Source: JALHTV01 sp049510055 (GTDB lineage: Bacteria; Planctomycetota; Phycisphaerae; SM23-33). From it: a stretch of DNA of 35,614 nucleotides. Shown piece by piece: positions 8,630 through 16,819 of the stretch (its first letter is position 1; the number at the start of each line of letters is the position of its first letter). The DNA lies in the NCBI GenBank assembly GCA_049510055.1, contig JBEKZI010000012.1, positions 1 to 35,614 of the forward strand, written 5' to 3'. The notes beneath the pieces were generated by a model, which worked only from the letters and a program-made list of their open reading frames with translations, was not told the DNA's origin and did no database searches. A program made the position numbers and the translations under genes.

Positions 8630-8729
8630 GTGCCCCAGGATTCCCCAGTTCTGGAGGGCACCCCAGCAGGCGCGTTCCACACCTGCCGGAAGAGCGGCCG
8701 AAGGCACGGAGGGCGGTTTGACTGCGTCC
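8630..8729 (+). other. Spacer with imperfect hairpin after GT39 gene
   Basis: No gene seen. GTGCCC at 8631-8636 pairs with GGGCAC at 8656-8661, and an inner CAG/CTG extends the stem with a two-base bulge. There is no T run, so it is at best a weak terminator-like structure for the unit ending at 8629. Confidence 0.25.
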
Positions 8730-8759
8730 TTGACAGGGATCCACCGGCAGGGATATAGT
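8730..8759 (+). promoter_or_regulatory. Sigma70-like promoter for the GT2/DUF2304 unit
   Basis: Perfect TTGACA at 8730-8735 and TATAGT at 8754-8759 with an 18-base spacer. The expected transcription start is near 8766, about 65 bases before the GT2 start at 8831. One of the strongest promoter matches in the window. Confidence 0.6.
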
Positions 8760-8801
8760 CGCACCGTCATCCGCCTGTCGGGGGCTGGACGCTGTGTTAA
8801 G

Positions 8802-8831
8802 AAGGAGCTGAAACTTCAGCGGGGCAGCCCA
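8802..8831 (+). promoter_or_regulatory. Shine-Dalgarno separated from the start by a hairpin
   Basis: AAGGAG lies at 8802-8807, too far (23 bases) from ATG 8831 for normal initiation. Between them GCTGAA (8807-8812) and TTCAGC (8815-8820) form a perfect 6-bp inverted repeat with a 2-base centre. If folded, it would shorten the distance to about 10 bases, or it could hide the last base of the Shine-Dalgarno. A weak GGGG at 8821-8824 is the only alternative ribosome contact. Confidence 0.4.
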
Positions 8832-9583
8832 TGGGGCCAGCGACAGAACAAGTCAAGCCGCGGGTCTTAGTGATCGTGCCGGCCTACAACGAGGCCGAGA
8901 GCATCGGGGATGCCCTCGATAGTCTGGCTGCGCACGCGCCCTGGGCCGACGTGGTGGTGGTCGACGACGCCTCGCGCGACGCGACGGCGGCGGTGGCCCG
9001 CGCCCGGGGCTGCGCGGTGGTGCAACTGCCGTGCAACCTGGGAGTCGGCGGAGCGATGCAAACGGGATACCTCTACGCCTGGGAAAACGGATACGACGTG
9101 GCCGTGCAGTTCGACGGCGACGGCCAGCATCGCGCCCTCCTGATTGAGCCGCTGGTGGAGGAGGTCGTCTCCGGGCGTGCCGACGTCGCGTTGGGCAGCC
9201 GCCTTCTAGACGGCGTGCGCTTCCGATTCCATCCCCTGCGGTTCATCGGTTGCTGGCTGTTGTCCGGGCTGGTCTCGGCCATTACCCGGCAGCGCATTAC
9301 CGACCCGACCAGCGGCTTCCGCGCGGTGTCTCGCGGCGTAACCGGCTTTTTCCGCCAGCACTACCCCCAATCATACCTGGGCGACACGGCCGAGGCATTG
9401 GTCTGGGCGGCCCGACAGAAGTTTCGCATCATCGAAATCCCCGTACGCATGCGCCAGCGGACCGGCGGGGAGTCGGCGGTCGACTCGATCAAAGGCATTT
9501 GGCGCACCGGATGCATCATGCTGGCGGTGTTGATGGACTGCCTGGAACCGAAGTTTCCCGACGAGCCGGAGGTCACGGCATGA
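8831..9583 (+). CDS. GT2 glycosyltransferase, polyprenyl-phosphate sugar synthase-like
   Basis: 250 residues, a compact GT-A fold. It shows VLVIVPAYNEAESI (11-25), the nucleotide-binding DD in VVVVDDASRDAT (D45, D46), LPCNLGVGGAMQTGY, and the DxD-type metal site in QFDGDGQH (D95, D97). ITDPTSGFRAVSRG follows, a segment shared with dolichol- and polyprenyl-phosphate mannose/glucose synthases. There is no C-terminal membrane domain, so the small membrane protein encoded next may anchor it. The likely role is transfer of a hexose from a nucleotide sugar to polyprenyl phosphate at the inner leaflet, making the donor that GT39 enzymes use. Its stop overlaps the next start in ATGA. Confidence 0.85.
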   Translation: MGPATEQVKPRVLVIVPAYNEAESIGDALDSLAAHAPWADVVVVDDASRDATAAVARARGCAVVQLPCNLGVGGAMQTGYLYAWENGYDVAVQFDGDGQHRALLIEPLVEEVVSGRADVALGSRLLDGVRFRFHPLRFIGCWLLSGLVSAITRQRITDPTSGFRAVSRGVTGFFRQHYPQSYLGDTAEALVWAARQKFRIIEIPVRMRQRTGGESAVDSIKGIWRTGCIMLAVLMDCLEPKFPDEPEVTA

Positions 9584-10068
9584 TCGCCCAAGCCATGGAG
9601 TTCAGCCCCGCCCAGCGCCTGGTGCCGGTCATCGCCGCCCTGGTGGTCATGACCTTCACCCTGGAGCTCATCCGGCGCCGAAAGCTCCGTGAAGAATACG
9701 CCATTTTATGGATCGCCGGATCCGTGGCGTTCCTGGTGTTCGCCGCCTGGCCGAAGCTGCTGTTCCGAATCCGGGACTACCTGGGCGTCTACTATCTGAC
9801 GACGGTGTTCATCCTGGCCTTCACGTTCCTGTGCCTGGTGATCATCGGCTTGTCCGCCGCGCTGAGCCGTCGAGCGGATGAGACCTGTCGCTTGGCCCAG
9901 CAGGTGGCGCTGTTGGAAAAACGTCTGGCCGATCTGGACTCCAAGCAGGCCCCTCCCCAGGCCAAATCGGAATCGGCTCCGTCCCCTCCACCCTCCCCGG
10001 GGGCCTTGCCACCCAAGCGGACCAAAGATCGCAAAGATCACGGCGCCGCGCGGCCGCCAATCGCATAG
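9580..10068 (+). CDS. DUF2304-family small membrane protein
   Basis: 162 residues with three membrane segments (about 10-30, 38-60 and 70-92), the first after MIAQAMEFSPAQRLVPVI. The motif IRRRKLREEYAILWI between helices one and two is typical of DUF2304 proteins. A coiled coil follows (CRLAQQVALLEKRLADLD) and then a Pro/Lys-rich, positively charged tail. DUF2304 genes are often found next to polyprenyl-phosphate GT2 enzymes, and a role as membrane partner is commonly suspected but not proven. The ATG overlaps the GT2 stop. Its last 31 bases overlap the 3' end of the opposing methyltransferase gene. Confidence 0.8.
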   Translation: MIAQAMEFSPAQRLVPVIAALVVMTFTLELIRRRKLREEYAILWIAGSVAFLVFAAWPKLLFRIRDYLGVYYLTTVFILAFTFLCLVIIGLSAALSRRADETCRLAQQVALLEKRLADLDSKQAPPQAKSESAPSPPPSPGALPPKRTKDRKDHGAARPPIA

Positions 10069-10697
10069 AGCAGCATGCCGAACAGCGGTCCGGCCCATTC
10101 GGGCGAAAAACGGATGGGCAGGACGTTGAGCCCGCCGCTTTCCACCAGATTCATCCCGTTGTCCCGGTAGAGCTTACGGAGCGCGCCGGGGGTAAAGGGA
10201 ACCTCGCGTATCCCGGGCATGAACAGCGGACGAATGACCTCCCACAGCGACCAACGGTTGGGCACGATGGTGACAATCAGCCCGCCGGATCGAAGCGATT
10301 GTCGCAGGTGGGCCATAATCCTTGCCTGCTCCTGCGGCTCGAAATGCTCAAACAAACCGTCGGAGAAGACTAGGTCGAAGCGGCCGGCGTGCTTTTGCAT
10401 CTCGAGGGAGTCGAGCAGATCCAGTTGCAGGTAGGCCTCCGCCTTTCCGTCGGTCGTTTTTCTCGTGATGGCCAACGCCTCGGCGGAGTAGTCCAGGGCC
10501 GTGGTTCGCCCCCCCCGAGAGATGAAATAGCGGGAAAAGAAGCCGCTGCCGCACCCGGCGTCGAGGACGCACATCCCCGGCTGCACATAGCGGTCCAGGA
10601 GGCGCAGAATCCGCCGCTTAGACCAACTGAGTTTCTTGTAAACGTGGTCGGCGGCCCAGAACTTGTCCCAGTCTTTCGGCGCCGCTCTACCTGACAT
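10038..10697 (-). CDS. Class I SAM-dependent methyltransferase
   Basis: 219 residues. Motif I reads VLDAGCGSGFFSRYF (44-58), followed by the acidic residue in TTALDYSAEAL, then DLVFSDGLFEHFEP and GGLIVTIVPN, the usual order of a Rossmann-fold small-molecule or lipid methyltransferase (Methyltransf_11/25 type). The start at ATG 10697 overlaps the stop of the upstream radical SAM gene by 11 bases and begins SGRAAPKDWDKFWAAD; the longer frame to 10775 would lie inside that gene. Substrate is unknown; linkage to glycosyltransferase and radical SAM genes suggests a glycan or lipid intermediate. It converges on the DUF2304 gene and shares 31 bases with it. Confidence 0.85.
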   Translation of the reverse strand: MSGRAAPKDWDKFWAADHVYKKLSWSKRRILRLLDRYVQPGMCVLDAGCGSGFFSRYFISRGGRTTALDYSAEALAITRKTTDGKAEAYLQLDLLDSLEMQKHAGRFDLVFSDGLFEHFEPQEQARIMAHLRQSLRSGGLIVTIVPNRWSLWEVIRPLFMPGIREVPFTPGALRKLYRDNGMNLVESGGLNVLPIRFSPEWAGPLFGMLLYAIGGRAAP

Positions 10698-12126
10698 GGG
10701 ATATATCTTCCTGCCTGCGAAACACCGAATCGATGAAACTGCGGAGGCCGTGGAACTTGCGGCGGAGGTCGCCAAGGTCCCGCATGCTGATGAGCATAGA
10801 GAGCATCTGGCGCGGCCGCAGGTAGAACTGGCGCAGGGCCAAGTTGATGTAGTGGTCCATCTCCTGTTTCGACAACTGGGGGTAGTTCAGCAACGTCACC
10901 TGCTCGCCGTTGCGGTCGACCCACTCCGTCCAGTCCTTGGGCACGAGATAGCCATTTTCTTTGGCCCAGCGGTACATCTCGGTGCCGGGGTAAACGCAGA
11001 TGCCGGAGGCCTGCATCGTGTCCAGGGGGAGGCTTTTGGCGAACTCGATGGTGGCGGCGGCGCTTTGGTGCGTTTCGCCGGGAGCGCCGATCATAAAACA
11101 GCCGTGCAGCACGAAACCCAGCCGATGCGCCGCCTGGGCGAAGCCGCGGGACTGCTCGATCGTCACGTCCTTGTGCACTGAATCCAATTGCTGCTGCGTG
11201 CCGAATTCGAAACCGACCATCAACATTCGGCACCCGGCCCGCTTCATCAACGGCAGCAGGTCCAACGGCATGTCCACGCGGGCGTTGCAGCTCCAGGTGA
11301 CTTTCAGCCGGCGTCGCAGAATCTCCTCGCACACATCGCGGCAGTGTTTGGGCGACGCGGTGAACGTATCGGTCTCGAACATAATCTCCCGAATGCGGGG
11401 AAACAGCCGATAGTCCGACTCGATCTCGTCCACCACCAACCCTGCCTCGCGGCATCGCACCACCCGTCCGCTGATCAGACTCATGTCCCGGCAAAAGGTG
11501 CACCGTCCATAGCAGCCTCGGGCACTGATGAGCGTCAGGAACGGCATACGTTTGCCGAGGTCGGGATACCACTCCGGCTGGATGAAGTGCCACGCGGGGG
11601 TGGGTAGCTCGTTGATGTCCACGGGCGAGCCGGCCGGATTGTGCACGATCCGGCCGCCCTGGAGGTACGAGATGCCGGCCACCCGATCACGAGGGACGCC
11701 GTCGGCGAGTTGGCGCAACGGAAGGTCGTACTCGCCCCGCACGATCACGTCGACGGCCCCGTCGGCATGGGCGAAGGTGTCGTCCGGCTCGGCCGAGACG
11801 TGGGCTCCAATCAACACGGTCTGCGACCCGCGGATGTCCTTGGCCAGGCGGGCGTAGGAGATGTCGTTGTAGATGGACGGGGTGGTGGTATGACAGACCA
11901 CCATGTCCGGGCGGAACTCCTCCAGCTCGTGCCGGATTTGATCGCGCGACATGTTCAGGGCCGCCCCGTCCGTGAAACGGACTTCATGGCCGCCTTTCTC
12001 CAGGTAGGCCGCGGCGATCAGCATCCAATCGGGATGCCGCTGAACGCGCCCCCGGCTCTTAGCGGCCCAACGGGCGGACCGGCAGAACCCGTCGAAGTAG
12101 GGCGGATTGAGCATGTAAATCTTCAT
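10687..12126 (-). CDS. B12-binding-domain radical SAM protein (second copy type)
   Basis: 479 residues starting MKIYMLNPPYFDGFCRSAR. A cobalamin-binding-like domain (about 1-140, with VLIGAHVSAEPDDT and VIVRGEYDLPLRQL) leads into the radical SAM core with cysteines in SARGCYGRCTFC (C205, C209, C212). Family markers IMFETDTFTASPKHC and MLMVGFEFGTQQQLDSV follow. The start RWAAKSRGRVQRHPDWMLIAAAYLEK resembles the opening of BchE/HpnJ-like enzymes. The reaction and substrate are unknown. ATG 12126 overlaps the stop of the upstream GT2 in ATGA, and its own stop overlaps the methyltransferase start, so the three genes are translationally coupled. It is not a recent duplicate of the enzyme at 5573: the active-site surroundings differ. 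Confidence 0.87.
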   Translation of the reverse strand: MKIYMLNPPYFDGFCRSARWAAKSRGRVQRHPDWMLIAAAYLEKGGHEVRFTDGAALNMSRDQIRHELEEFRPDMVVCHTTTPSIYNDISYARLAKDIRGSQTVLIGAHVSAEPDDTFAHADGAVDVIVRGEYDLPLRQLADGVPRDRVAGISYLQGGRIVHNPAGSPVDINELPTPAWHFIQPEWYPDLGKRMPFLTLISARGCYGRCTFCRDMSLISGRVVRCREAGLVVDEIESDYRLFPRIREIMFETDTFTASPKHCRDVCEEILRRRLKVTWSCNARVDMPLDLLPLMKRAGCRMLMVGFEFGTQQQLDSVHKDVTIEQSRGFAQAAHRLGFVLHGCFMIGAPGETHQSAAATIEFAKSLPLDTMQASGICVYPGTEMYRWAKENGYLVPKDWTEWVDRNGEQVTLLNYPQLSKQEMDHYINLALRQFYLRPRQMLSMLISMRDLGDLRRKFHGLRSFIDSVFRRQEDISHVR

Positions 12127-13139
12127 CGGTTGGCGGCACTCCTCACACCGACGGACGGACCGGACCTCACCGCGACGCCCCCCAGGCCGCTCAGAAATCC
12201 AAAAGTCCTCGCGAACGCCCGCAGGAACATCACGGGGATATGCAGGAGGACCACCGGCCTGCCAGACGCCCGAAGCATCCGCCACGCTGTGGGCAATTGG
12301 ATGCCCAGGAGCGTCACCAACACCGCCAGCGGCGCCAGCCACCCCCAGGGCAGCCAACTTACCGCCAGCGTCAAGAGCAGCAAGACCACCAGCACCGGCT
12401 CGATGGCATCCTTCAGCCGAGTATAGTCGTCGTCGCGGGCTATGCGCGAGTGGCGGCGCCAAAGCTTGACCCGGTAGTAGCCGTGACGGGTCTGCTCCCT
12501 GAGGTACTTCCACAGGTGGTTCGTGTGATGATGCGCGACGGTAGCCCCTCGGACCCAGGCCAGCTTATACCCCGCGGCTCCGATTCGATAGCTCAGGTCG
12601 TTATCCTCGCCGCTGGCTGTAGGATAGCTCTCATCGAACCCCCCTACCGCCTCCATGACCTCACGCCGGATGGCAAGATTGTAGGAACCTGCGGCCCGGA
12701 CAAACTGGCCAAACCGCCGGTGACGTGCCACGATCTCCCAATGGATGCCGGCGGCGATCCACCCGTCGTTGGCCATGGTGTAACTTCCGCCGGCCGCACC
12801 CACGCCGGGCTGCTGGAGCGCCTCGACCAGTTGCACGGCCCAGTTCGGGGCGGGGATGCAATCGGAGTCGGTGAACAACACGTACGGCGCCCGGGCGGCG
12901 CGGAACCCTTTGTTCCTAGCCGCCGCGGGACCGGCATTGGGCTGCCGGATGACGGGATCGGCGCCGGCTGCGGCAGCCAACTCAGCCGTCGCATCGCTGG
13001 AACCGTCGTCCACCACAATCACCTCCGGCGGCTGGGGAAGGCCCTTCTGGTCGCGGGCGGCGCGGACGGCTTGCTGGATCGTGGCAGCGGCGTTGTACGC
13101 CGGAATGACCACGGAAACCGACAAAGGCAGCGATCCCAC
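12123..13139 (-). CDS. GT2 glycosyltransferase with C-terminal membrane helices
   Basis: 338 residues from GTG 13139. N-terminal GT-A motifs: VSVVIPAYNAAATIQQA, VIVVDDGSSDATAE, QPNAGPAAARNKG, and the DxD-like FTDSDC. Then VGGFDESYPTASGEDNDL, the acceptor-side ED motif, and a membrane region at about 255-320. It likely elongates a surface glycan at the cytoplasmic face. The longest frame begins at ATG 13178, but that codon overlaps a promoter -10 box. GTG 13139 has a strong TAAGGAG (13152-13146) 6 bases upstream and begins right at the usual GT2 N-terminus, so it is preferred. First gene of a coupled set with the radical SAM and methyltransferase genes. Confidence 0.85.
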   Translation of the reverse strand: MGSLPLSVSVVIPAYNAAATIQQAVRAARDQKGLPQPPEVIVVDDGSSDATAELAAAAGADPVIRQPNAGPAAARNKGFRAARAPYVLFTDSDCIPAPNWAVQLVEALQQPGVGAAGGSYTMANDGWIAAGIHWEIVARHRRFGQFVRAAGSYNLAIRREVMEAVGGFDESYPTASGEDNDLSYRIGAAGYKLAWVRGATVAHHHTNHLWKYLREQTRHGYYRVKLWRRHSRIARDDDYTRLKDAIEPVLVVLLLLTLAVSWLPWGWLAPLAVLVTLLGIQLPTAWRMLRASGRPVVLLHIPVMFLRAFARTFGFLSGLGGVAVRSGPSVGVRSAANR

Positions 13140-13170
13140 AACCGTCTCCTTAGAATTTCCAGTCTTACAG

Positions 13171-13199
13171 ATTATCATACTGGGACCCGGGCTTCACAA
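13171..13199 (-). promoter_or_regulatory. Sigma70-like promoter for the GT2/radical SAM/methyltransferase unit
   Basis: On the minus strand TTGTGA (plus 13194-13199) and GATAAT (plus 13171-13176) are 17 bases apart. Transcription would begin near 13164, about 25 bases before GTG 13139 and its TAAGGAG. This agrees with the shorter start for the gene. Confidence 0.5.
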
Positions 13200-13297
13200 G
13201 TCCCTGGCGTTGAGGCGGCCAGCACCCGTTGAGGGCGGGCCGCCAGAGATAGAGATAATATCTTGCCTGCGGCACGCCCTGTTGGCTACAACGAGGC

Positions 13298-14965
13298 TTG
13301 TACCAGGCTTATCCTGGCACAATTTCTGATTTGCGGTGCAAACTATTGAGTGAGGCGATCCCATCCCTAACGAACCGGGGGCAAGGCGACTGGCTCGCCG
13401 GGTTTCCTCCTCATCGCGGGCATTTGCTTCTGGCCGGAGTTGCTTTGGTCCTGGTGTACCTAGCCGGGGTTACGGGTTTGTGGTGGCCTACCCCCGATAG
13501 TGCCCTCTACCAGGGCTTGGCCAAGTCGTTGCTTTCAGGCCAGGGATACCGTTTCAACGGCCAGCTCCACAATACGGCCACCCCGGGGTTTCCGCTCATC
13601 CTGGCTGCCTTGATGGCTGTGTGCAACCCGGCCATCTACTACTGGGCGGCGAACCTGCTTGTCGTTTTCTGCGGGCTGGGGGCCCTACTGTTCAGCTACC
13701 TGGCCGTGGCGCGGATTGCCGATCGACGGATGGCTTTGGCGGTGACCTTGGCGGTGGGGCTGTCCTACAAGACCTACGAAGTAACCCATCTGATCCTGAC
13801 GGATGCACCGTTCGCGCTGGTCTTCTGGTGCCTTGTATACGCCAGCTTGCGTTACCTTTCCAAAGGCCGGGGCCTTTGGCTTCTGACCGCCGGGGCGCTG
13901 ACGGTGCTGGGGCTAACCATACGGGTGCCTGGAGCGATCGCCCTGGGAGCAGCCGCCGTGGGGCTGGCACTCGACCGATCCCTCAGTGCCCTGCATCGCA
14001 GGCGATTGGCGGCGGCTGTTATCCTAGGAGTGACGGCTGCCGTCCTTGGGGGTTTCTATCTGGTGGGGAAGAGTATTTCTCCACAGGCTCCCGGCTACGC
14101 GATTGCCGTCCATGAGGGTTTGAGGTCGACGACCGTTCTGGTGCACCGGCTCAAGACCGCGTTGCTGCCGTGGGTGCCTCTGGCCACGGTTCTGGGCGGT
14201 CTGACCACCAGTCAAGAGTTCGCGCCGGCCGGAGTGGCGTTTGGGGTGCTGACCCTCGTGGGGGTGATCAGCATGGCATGGCGCGGCCGCCGATTTACGC
14301 CGGTGGTCGTGGTGCTGGTATGCCTGGGATTGGTGCTGGTCGCCCAGATCCGCGGGCGATATCTGCTGACGATCTACCCGCTGGTTGTCTTGCTGATGTT
14401 CGAGGGACTGTGCCGGTGCATCCAAGCGGTGGTTCGATGGACCCGATGGAGCAGCCGCGCCTACCTTTACGGCGTCTCGATCTTGGTGATCCTGATCATC
14501 GCCGTCAACGCCCTGCGGCTCGGCCGAAACGCCTTCTACTACGGCTACCTCGGCCGAAGCCATCCCCACAAGTACTACGCCACCATCTCTAAGGGCGATT
14601 TCGTCGAGCTGTTCGACATAGCCGATCGAATCACGAACCCGCCGGGTCCCATCGCCGCCAGCAAGGACGAGACCTACGAGCTACACTACCTGACCGGCCG
14701 AATCCTCATTCCCATCCCCCACAGCCTTCGCCCGCCCTTGTCGGAGGCCGATGCTCTCTATGAGCAGTTCATGGCCACCCACGCCAACCTCTATGTCGTT
14801 ACGGCCATCGAGCAACCTTTTTACAATCATTTGAAAGAGCGATTCGCTTCAACGCCCGACCTGAAACCCCTGTATCTGGGCCAGCAGCACCTGGTCTACC
14901 AGCGCGTGGAGCCGGCCTCGCAGCAGGCCACCCGCGCGGCAAGCCGCGCTTCGTCGGCCCCCTAA
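13298..14965 (+). CDS. GT39-like integral membrane glycosyltransferase
   Basis: Up to 555 residues with about eleven membrane segments. After the first helix (HLLLAGVALVLVYLAGVTGL) comes TPDSALYQGLAKSLLSG, the first-loop motif of bacterial PMT-like proteins. Here the acidic residue is followed by Ser rather than Asp/Glu, a variant common in this group. RGRYLLTIYPLVVLLMFEG is also typical. The C-terminal soluble part of about 130 residues contains ASKDETYELHYLTGR. The start is uncertain: there is no ATG near the N-terminus, TTG 13298 opens the frame, and TTG codons at 13328 and 13343 are alternatives without a clear Shine-Dalgarno. A small hairpin (CCAGG 13303-13307, CCTGG 13313-13317) overlaps the first codons. 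It diverges from the GT2 unit. Confidence 0.75.
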   Translation: MYQAYPGTISDLRCKLLSEAIPSLTNRGQGDWLAGFPPHRGHLLLAGVALVLVYLAGVTGLWWPTPDSALYQGLAKSLLSGQGYRFNGQLHNTATPGFPLILAALMAVCNPAIYYWAANLLVVFCGLGALLFSYLAVARIADRRMALAVTLAVGLSYKTYEVTHLILTDAPFALVFWCLVYASLRYLSKGRGLWLLTAGALTVLGLTIRVPGAIALGAAAVGLALDRSLSALHRRRLAAAVILGVTAAVLGGFYLVGKSISPQAPGYAIAVHEGLRSTTVLVHRLKTALLPWVPLATVLGGLTTSQEFAPAGVAFGVLTLVGVISMAWRGRRFTPVVVVLVCLGLVLVAQIRGRYLLTIYPLVVLLMFEGLCRCIQAVVRWTRWSSRAYLYGVSILVILIIAVNALRLGRNAFYYGYLGRSHPHKYYATISKGDFVELFDIADRITNPPGPIAASKDETYELHYLTGRILIPIPHSLRPPLSEADALYEQFMATHANLYVVTAIEQPFYNHLKERFASTPDLKPLYLGQQHLVYQRVEPASQQATRAASRASSAP

Positions 14966-15071
14966 CGTCCCCGTCACGGACCGCCCCCAGCCTCCCCGCC
15001 GGATTCCGCAACTTCCGTCGCCTCCGAACGCCCGGACCAGCAACGGCTCCAGGACGATACGCTTGGGCCCA

Positions 15072-16349
15072 TCAGCGCGTCCTGCCTACGGCCCGCGAGG
15101 CCGCGGAGAAACTGCGATACAGCAGAACGTCGTAAATGATCTTGAGCCCGCCCCCGATGAAGAACGGCGCCGCCAGCAACATGGGGCTCGCCAACAGCAT
15201 GGTCGCCAGGCTCGGCGAGATCGCCGCTCCGACGCTGCGGGACACGGCCGTCACGCCCGCGGCGGCGGATCGCTCGTGAGGCTCAACCACCGCCATCACA
15301 TAGGATTGCCTGGTGGGCACGTCCATCTGGCTGATGCTGAAGCGAAGCAGCAGCAGTGCGATGGCCAGGGACACGTTGGGCATCAGCGGCACCAGGATCA
15401 GCAGGATGTTGGACGGCAGATGCGTGAACACCATCGTGTTGACCAGGCCGATCTTGGCAGCCAATTTCGCCGCCGCCAGCGCCGAAATCGCCGCCAGGAT
15501 ATTGGCGCCGAAGAAGATCGCTCCCAGCGTGGCCGGCTGAACGCCGAAGCGGATGTGGAACCAATACGCCACGATGCTCTGGATCACGAAACCGCCGGCA
15601 AACGCATCGAGCGAGAACAGGGCCGACAGCTTGGCCACCACGCCCTTGGACCGATGCAACCCAAGGAAGGCGCGGACACCGCTGGTCTGCGAGGAGGCAT
15701 CAGAGTGCGGCGCAACCTCCACCGCCCTCGACAGCCCCAGGAACAGGAAGCTCAGCACGGCCCCTGCTCCGGCGTAGCCCCAGACCACGGTGCGGTAACT
15801 GCTGACCGCGGGCACGCCGGCGTTCTGGAGCACTTGCGTGACCACCCCGGAGGCCAAGGCGCCCAGGGCCGTCGCCAGCGAGCCGACGAGGTTGTACCAG
15901 CCGAAGACGTGCGTCCGTCGGCGGTCGGGAATGATGTGCGACAGGGCCGCCTGCTCAACCGACAGGAATGGTCCGACCTCGTTGCCGCTGGGACTGATGA
16001 CGCCGATGGTGGCGGCCAGGACCAGCAGGGCGAAATTGTCCGTCAGGGCAAACACGATGCCCGCCGACACCATCAGCATCGCGCCGATCAGAAGGGTGCG
16101 CTTCCGGCCCAGGCGGTCCGCCGTGGTGGTCAGCCACAGCGACACGCCAATGTCGCCCACCAGCGTGAGCGTCAGCAGCAGGCCGATCTTAGCGTCCGAC
16201 AAGCCCATCTGGGCCAGGTAGAGCACCAACAGAACGGACAGGAAGCCGTAGGCGAACATCCGAACGGAGCGGGTGACGAACAGCAGCCGGATATCCGCCC
16301 TGTGCGGGTTGGCCGTGGGGTGCGATGTCGCCGATAGGTCAGCGTGCAT
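15072..16349 (-). CDS. MFS transporter
   Basis: 425 residues with twelve predicted membrane segments in two halves joined by a cytoplasmic loop at about 210-235. The loop 2-3 motif reads TTTADRLGRKRTLLIGA, the major facilitator signature. Early residues include RMFAYGFLSVLLVLYLAQMGLSDAKIGLL. ATG 16349 overlaps the stop of the upstream ChrB-domain gene by 11 bases, so the two are likely coupled. MFS genes beside ChrB C-terminal-domain genes recur in bacteria and are often labelled chromate resistance related, although the transported substrate is not established. No ChrA-type chromate transporter is present in the window. Confidence 0.88.
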   Translation of the reverse strand: MHADLSATSHPTANPHRADIRLLFVTRSVRMFAYGFLSVLLVLYLAQMGLSDAKIGLLLTLTLVGDIGVSLWLTTTADRLGRKRTLLIGAMLMVSAGIVFALTDNFALLVLAATIGVISPSGNEVGPFLSVEQAALSHIIPDRRRTHVFGWYNLVGSLATALGALASGVVTQVLQNAGVPAVSSYRTVVWGYAGAGAVLSFLFLGLSRAVEVAPHSDASSQTSGVRAFLGLHRSKGVVAKLSALFSLDAFAGGFVIQSIVAYWFHIRFGVQPATLGAIFFGANILAAISALAAAKLAAKIGLVNTMVFTHLPSNILLILVPLMPNVSLAIALLLLRFSISQMDVPTRQSYVMAVVEPHERSAAAGVTAVSRSVGAAISPSLATMLLASPMLLAAPFFIGGGLKIIYDVLLYRSFSAASRAVGRTR

Positions 16350-16809
16350 TATGGGAACGCTTGGGCGGCTTTGCTTGCTTGACCATTTCCTGACAGTAGG
16401 CGTACAGGGCGTCGTAGACGATCCATTCCGCCCGGTTCATTTCCAGGTCGTCCTTGTAGCCCAAGTGCCGGAAGCCCTCGGCGATGGCCTTCAGGCCGGG
16501 CCCTTCAGGCTGGTTCCAAAGCGCGTTGTCCGTATCGGCCCCGTTGACGATCTTGGCCATCAGCACCAACGCCGGGTCCTTGGCCAGGCCGTACTTCTTC
16601 ACGATGGCGTCGAAGGAGCACTCTTGGCCGTGGTGCCCCAGTTCCACATCTTTGACGTCGAAGGGGACGGCCTGTTCCTGCCGGGCGATCTCTGCGACCC
16701 TCTCGGCCGGGGCGAAAAGGAACTCCGCCTGCGGATCGATGAACCTCTTGATCAGCCACGGACAGGCCACCCTGTCCACCTTCGCACGCTCGCGAGTGAT
16801 CCATTTCAT
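16339..16809 (-). CDS. ChrB C-terminal-domain protein (chromate-resistance related)
   Basis: 156 residues that match the ChrB C-terminal domain alone: MKWITRERAKVDRVACPWLI at the start, then KRFIDPQAEFLFAPAERVAE, PFDVKDVELGHHGQECSFD and a C-terminal helix with EWIVYDALYAYCQEMV. In full ChrB this domain follows a regulatory region; single-domain forms like this one are common. Conserved Cys, His and Glu residues suggest a metal or oxyanion site, but the biochemical role is unclear. It starts 10 bases after the PepSY-repeat gene ends, with its GGAG Shine-Dalgarno near that stop, and its end overlaps the MFS gene. All three are probably one operon. Confidence 0.85.
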   Translation of the reverse strand: MKWITRERAKVDRVACPWLIKRFIDPQAEFLFAPAERVAEIARQEQAVPFDVKDVELGHHGQECSFDAIVKKYGLAKDPALVLMAKIVNGADTDNALWNQPEGPGLKAIAEGFRHLGYKDDLEMNRAEWIVYDALYAYCQEMVKQAKPPKRSHNAR

Positions 16810-16819
16810 TGTTCGGTTT

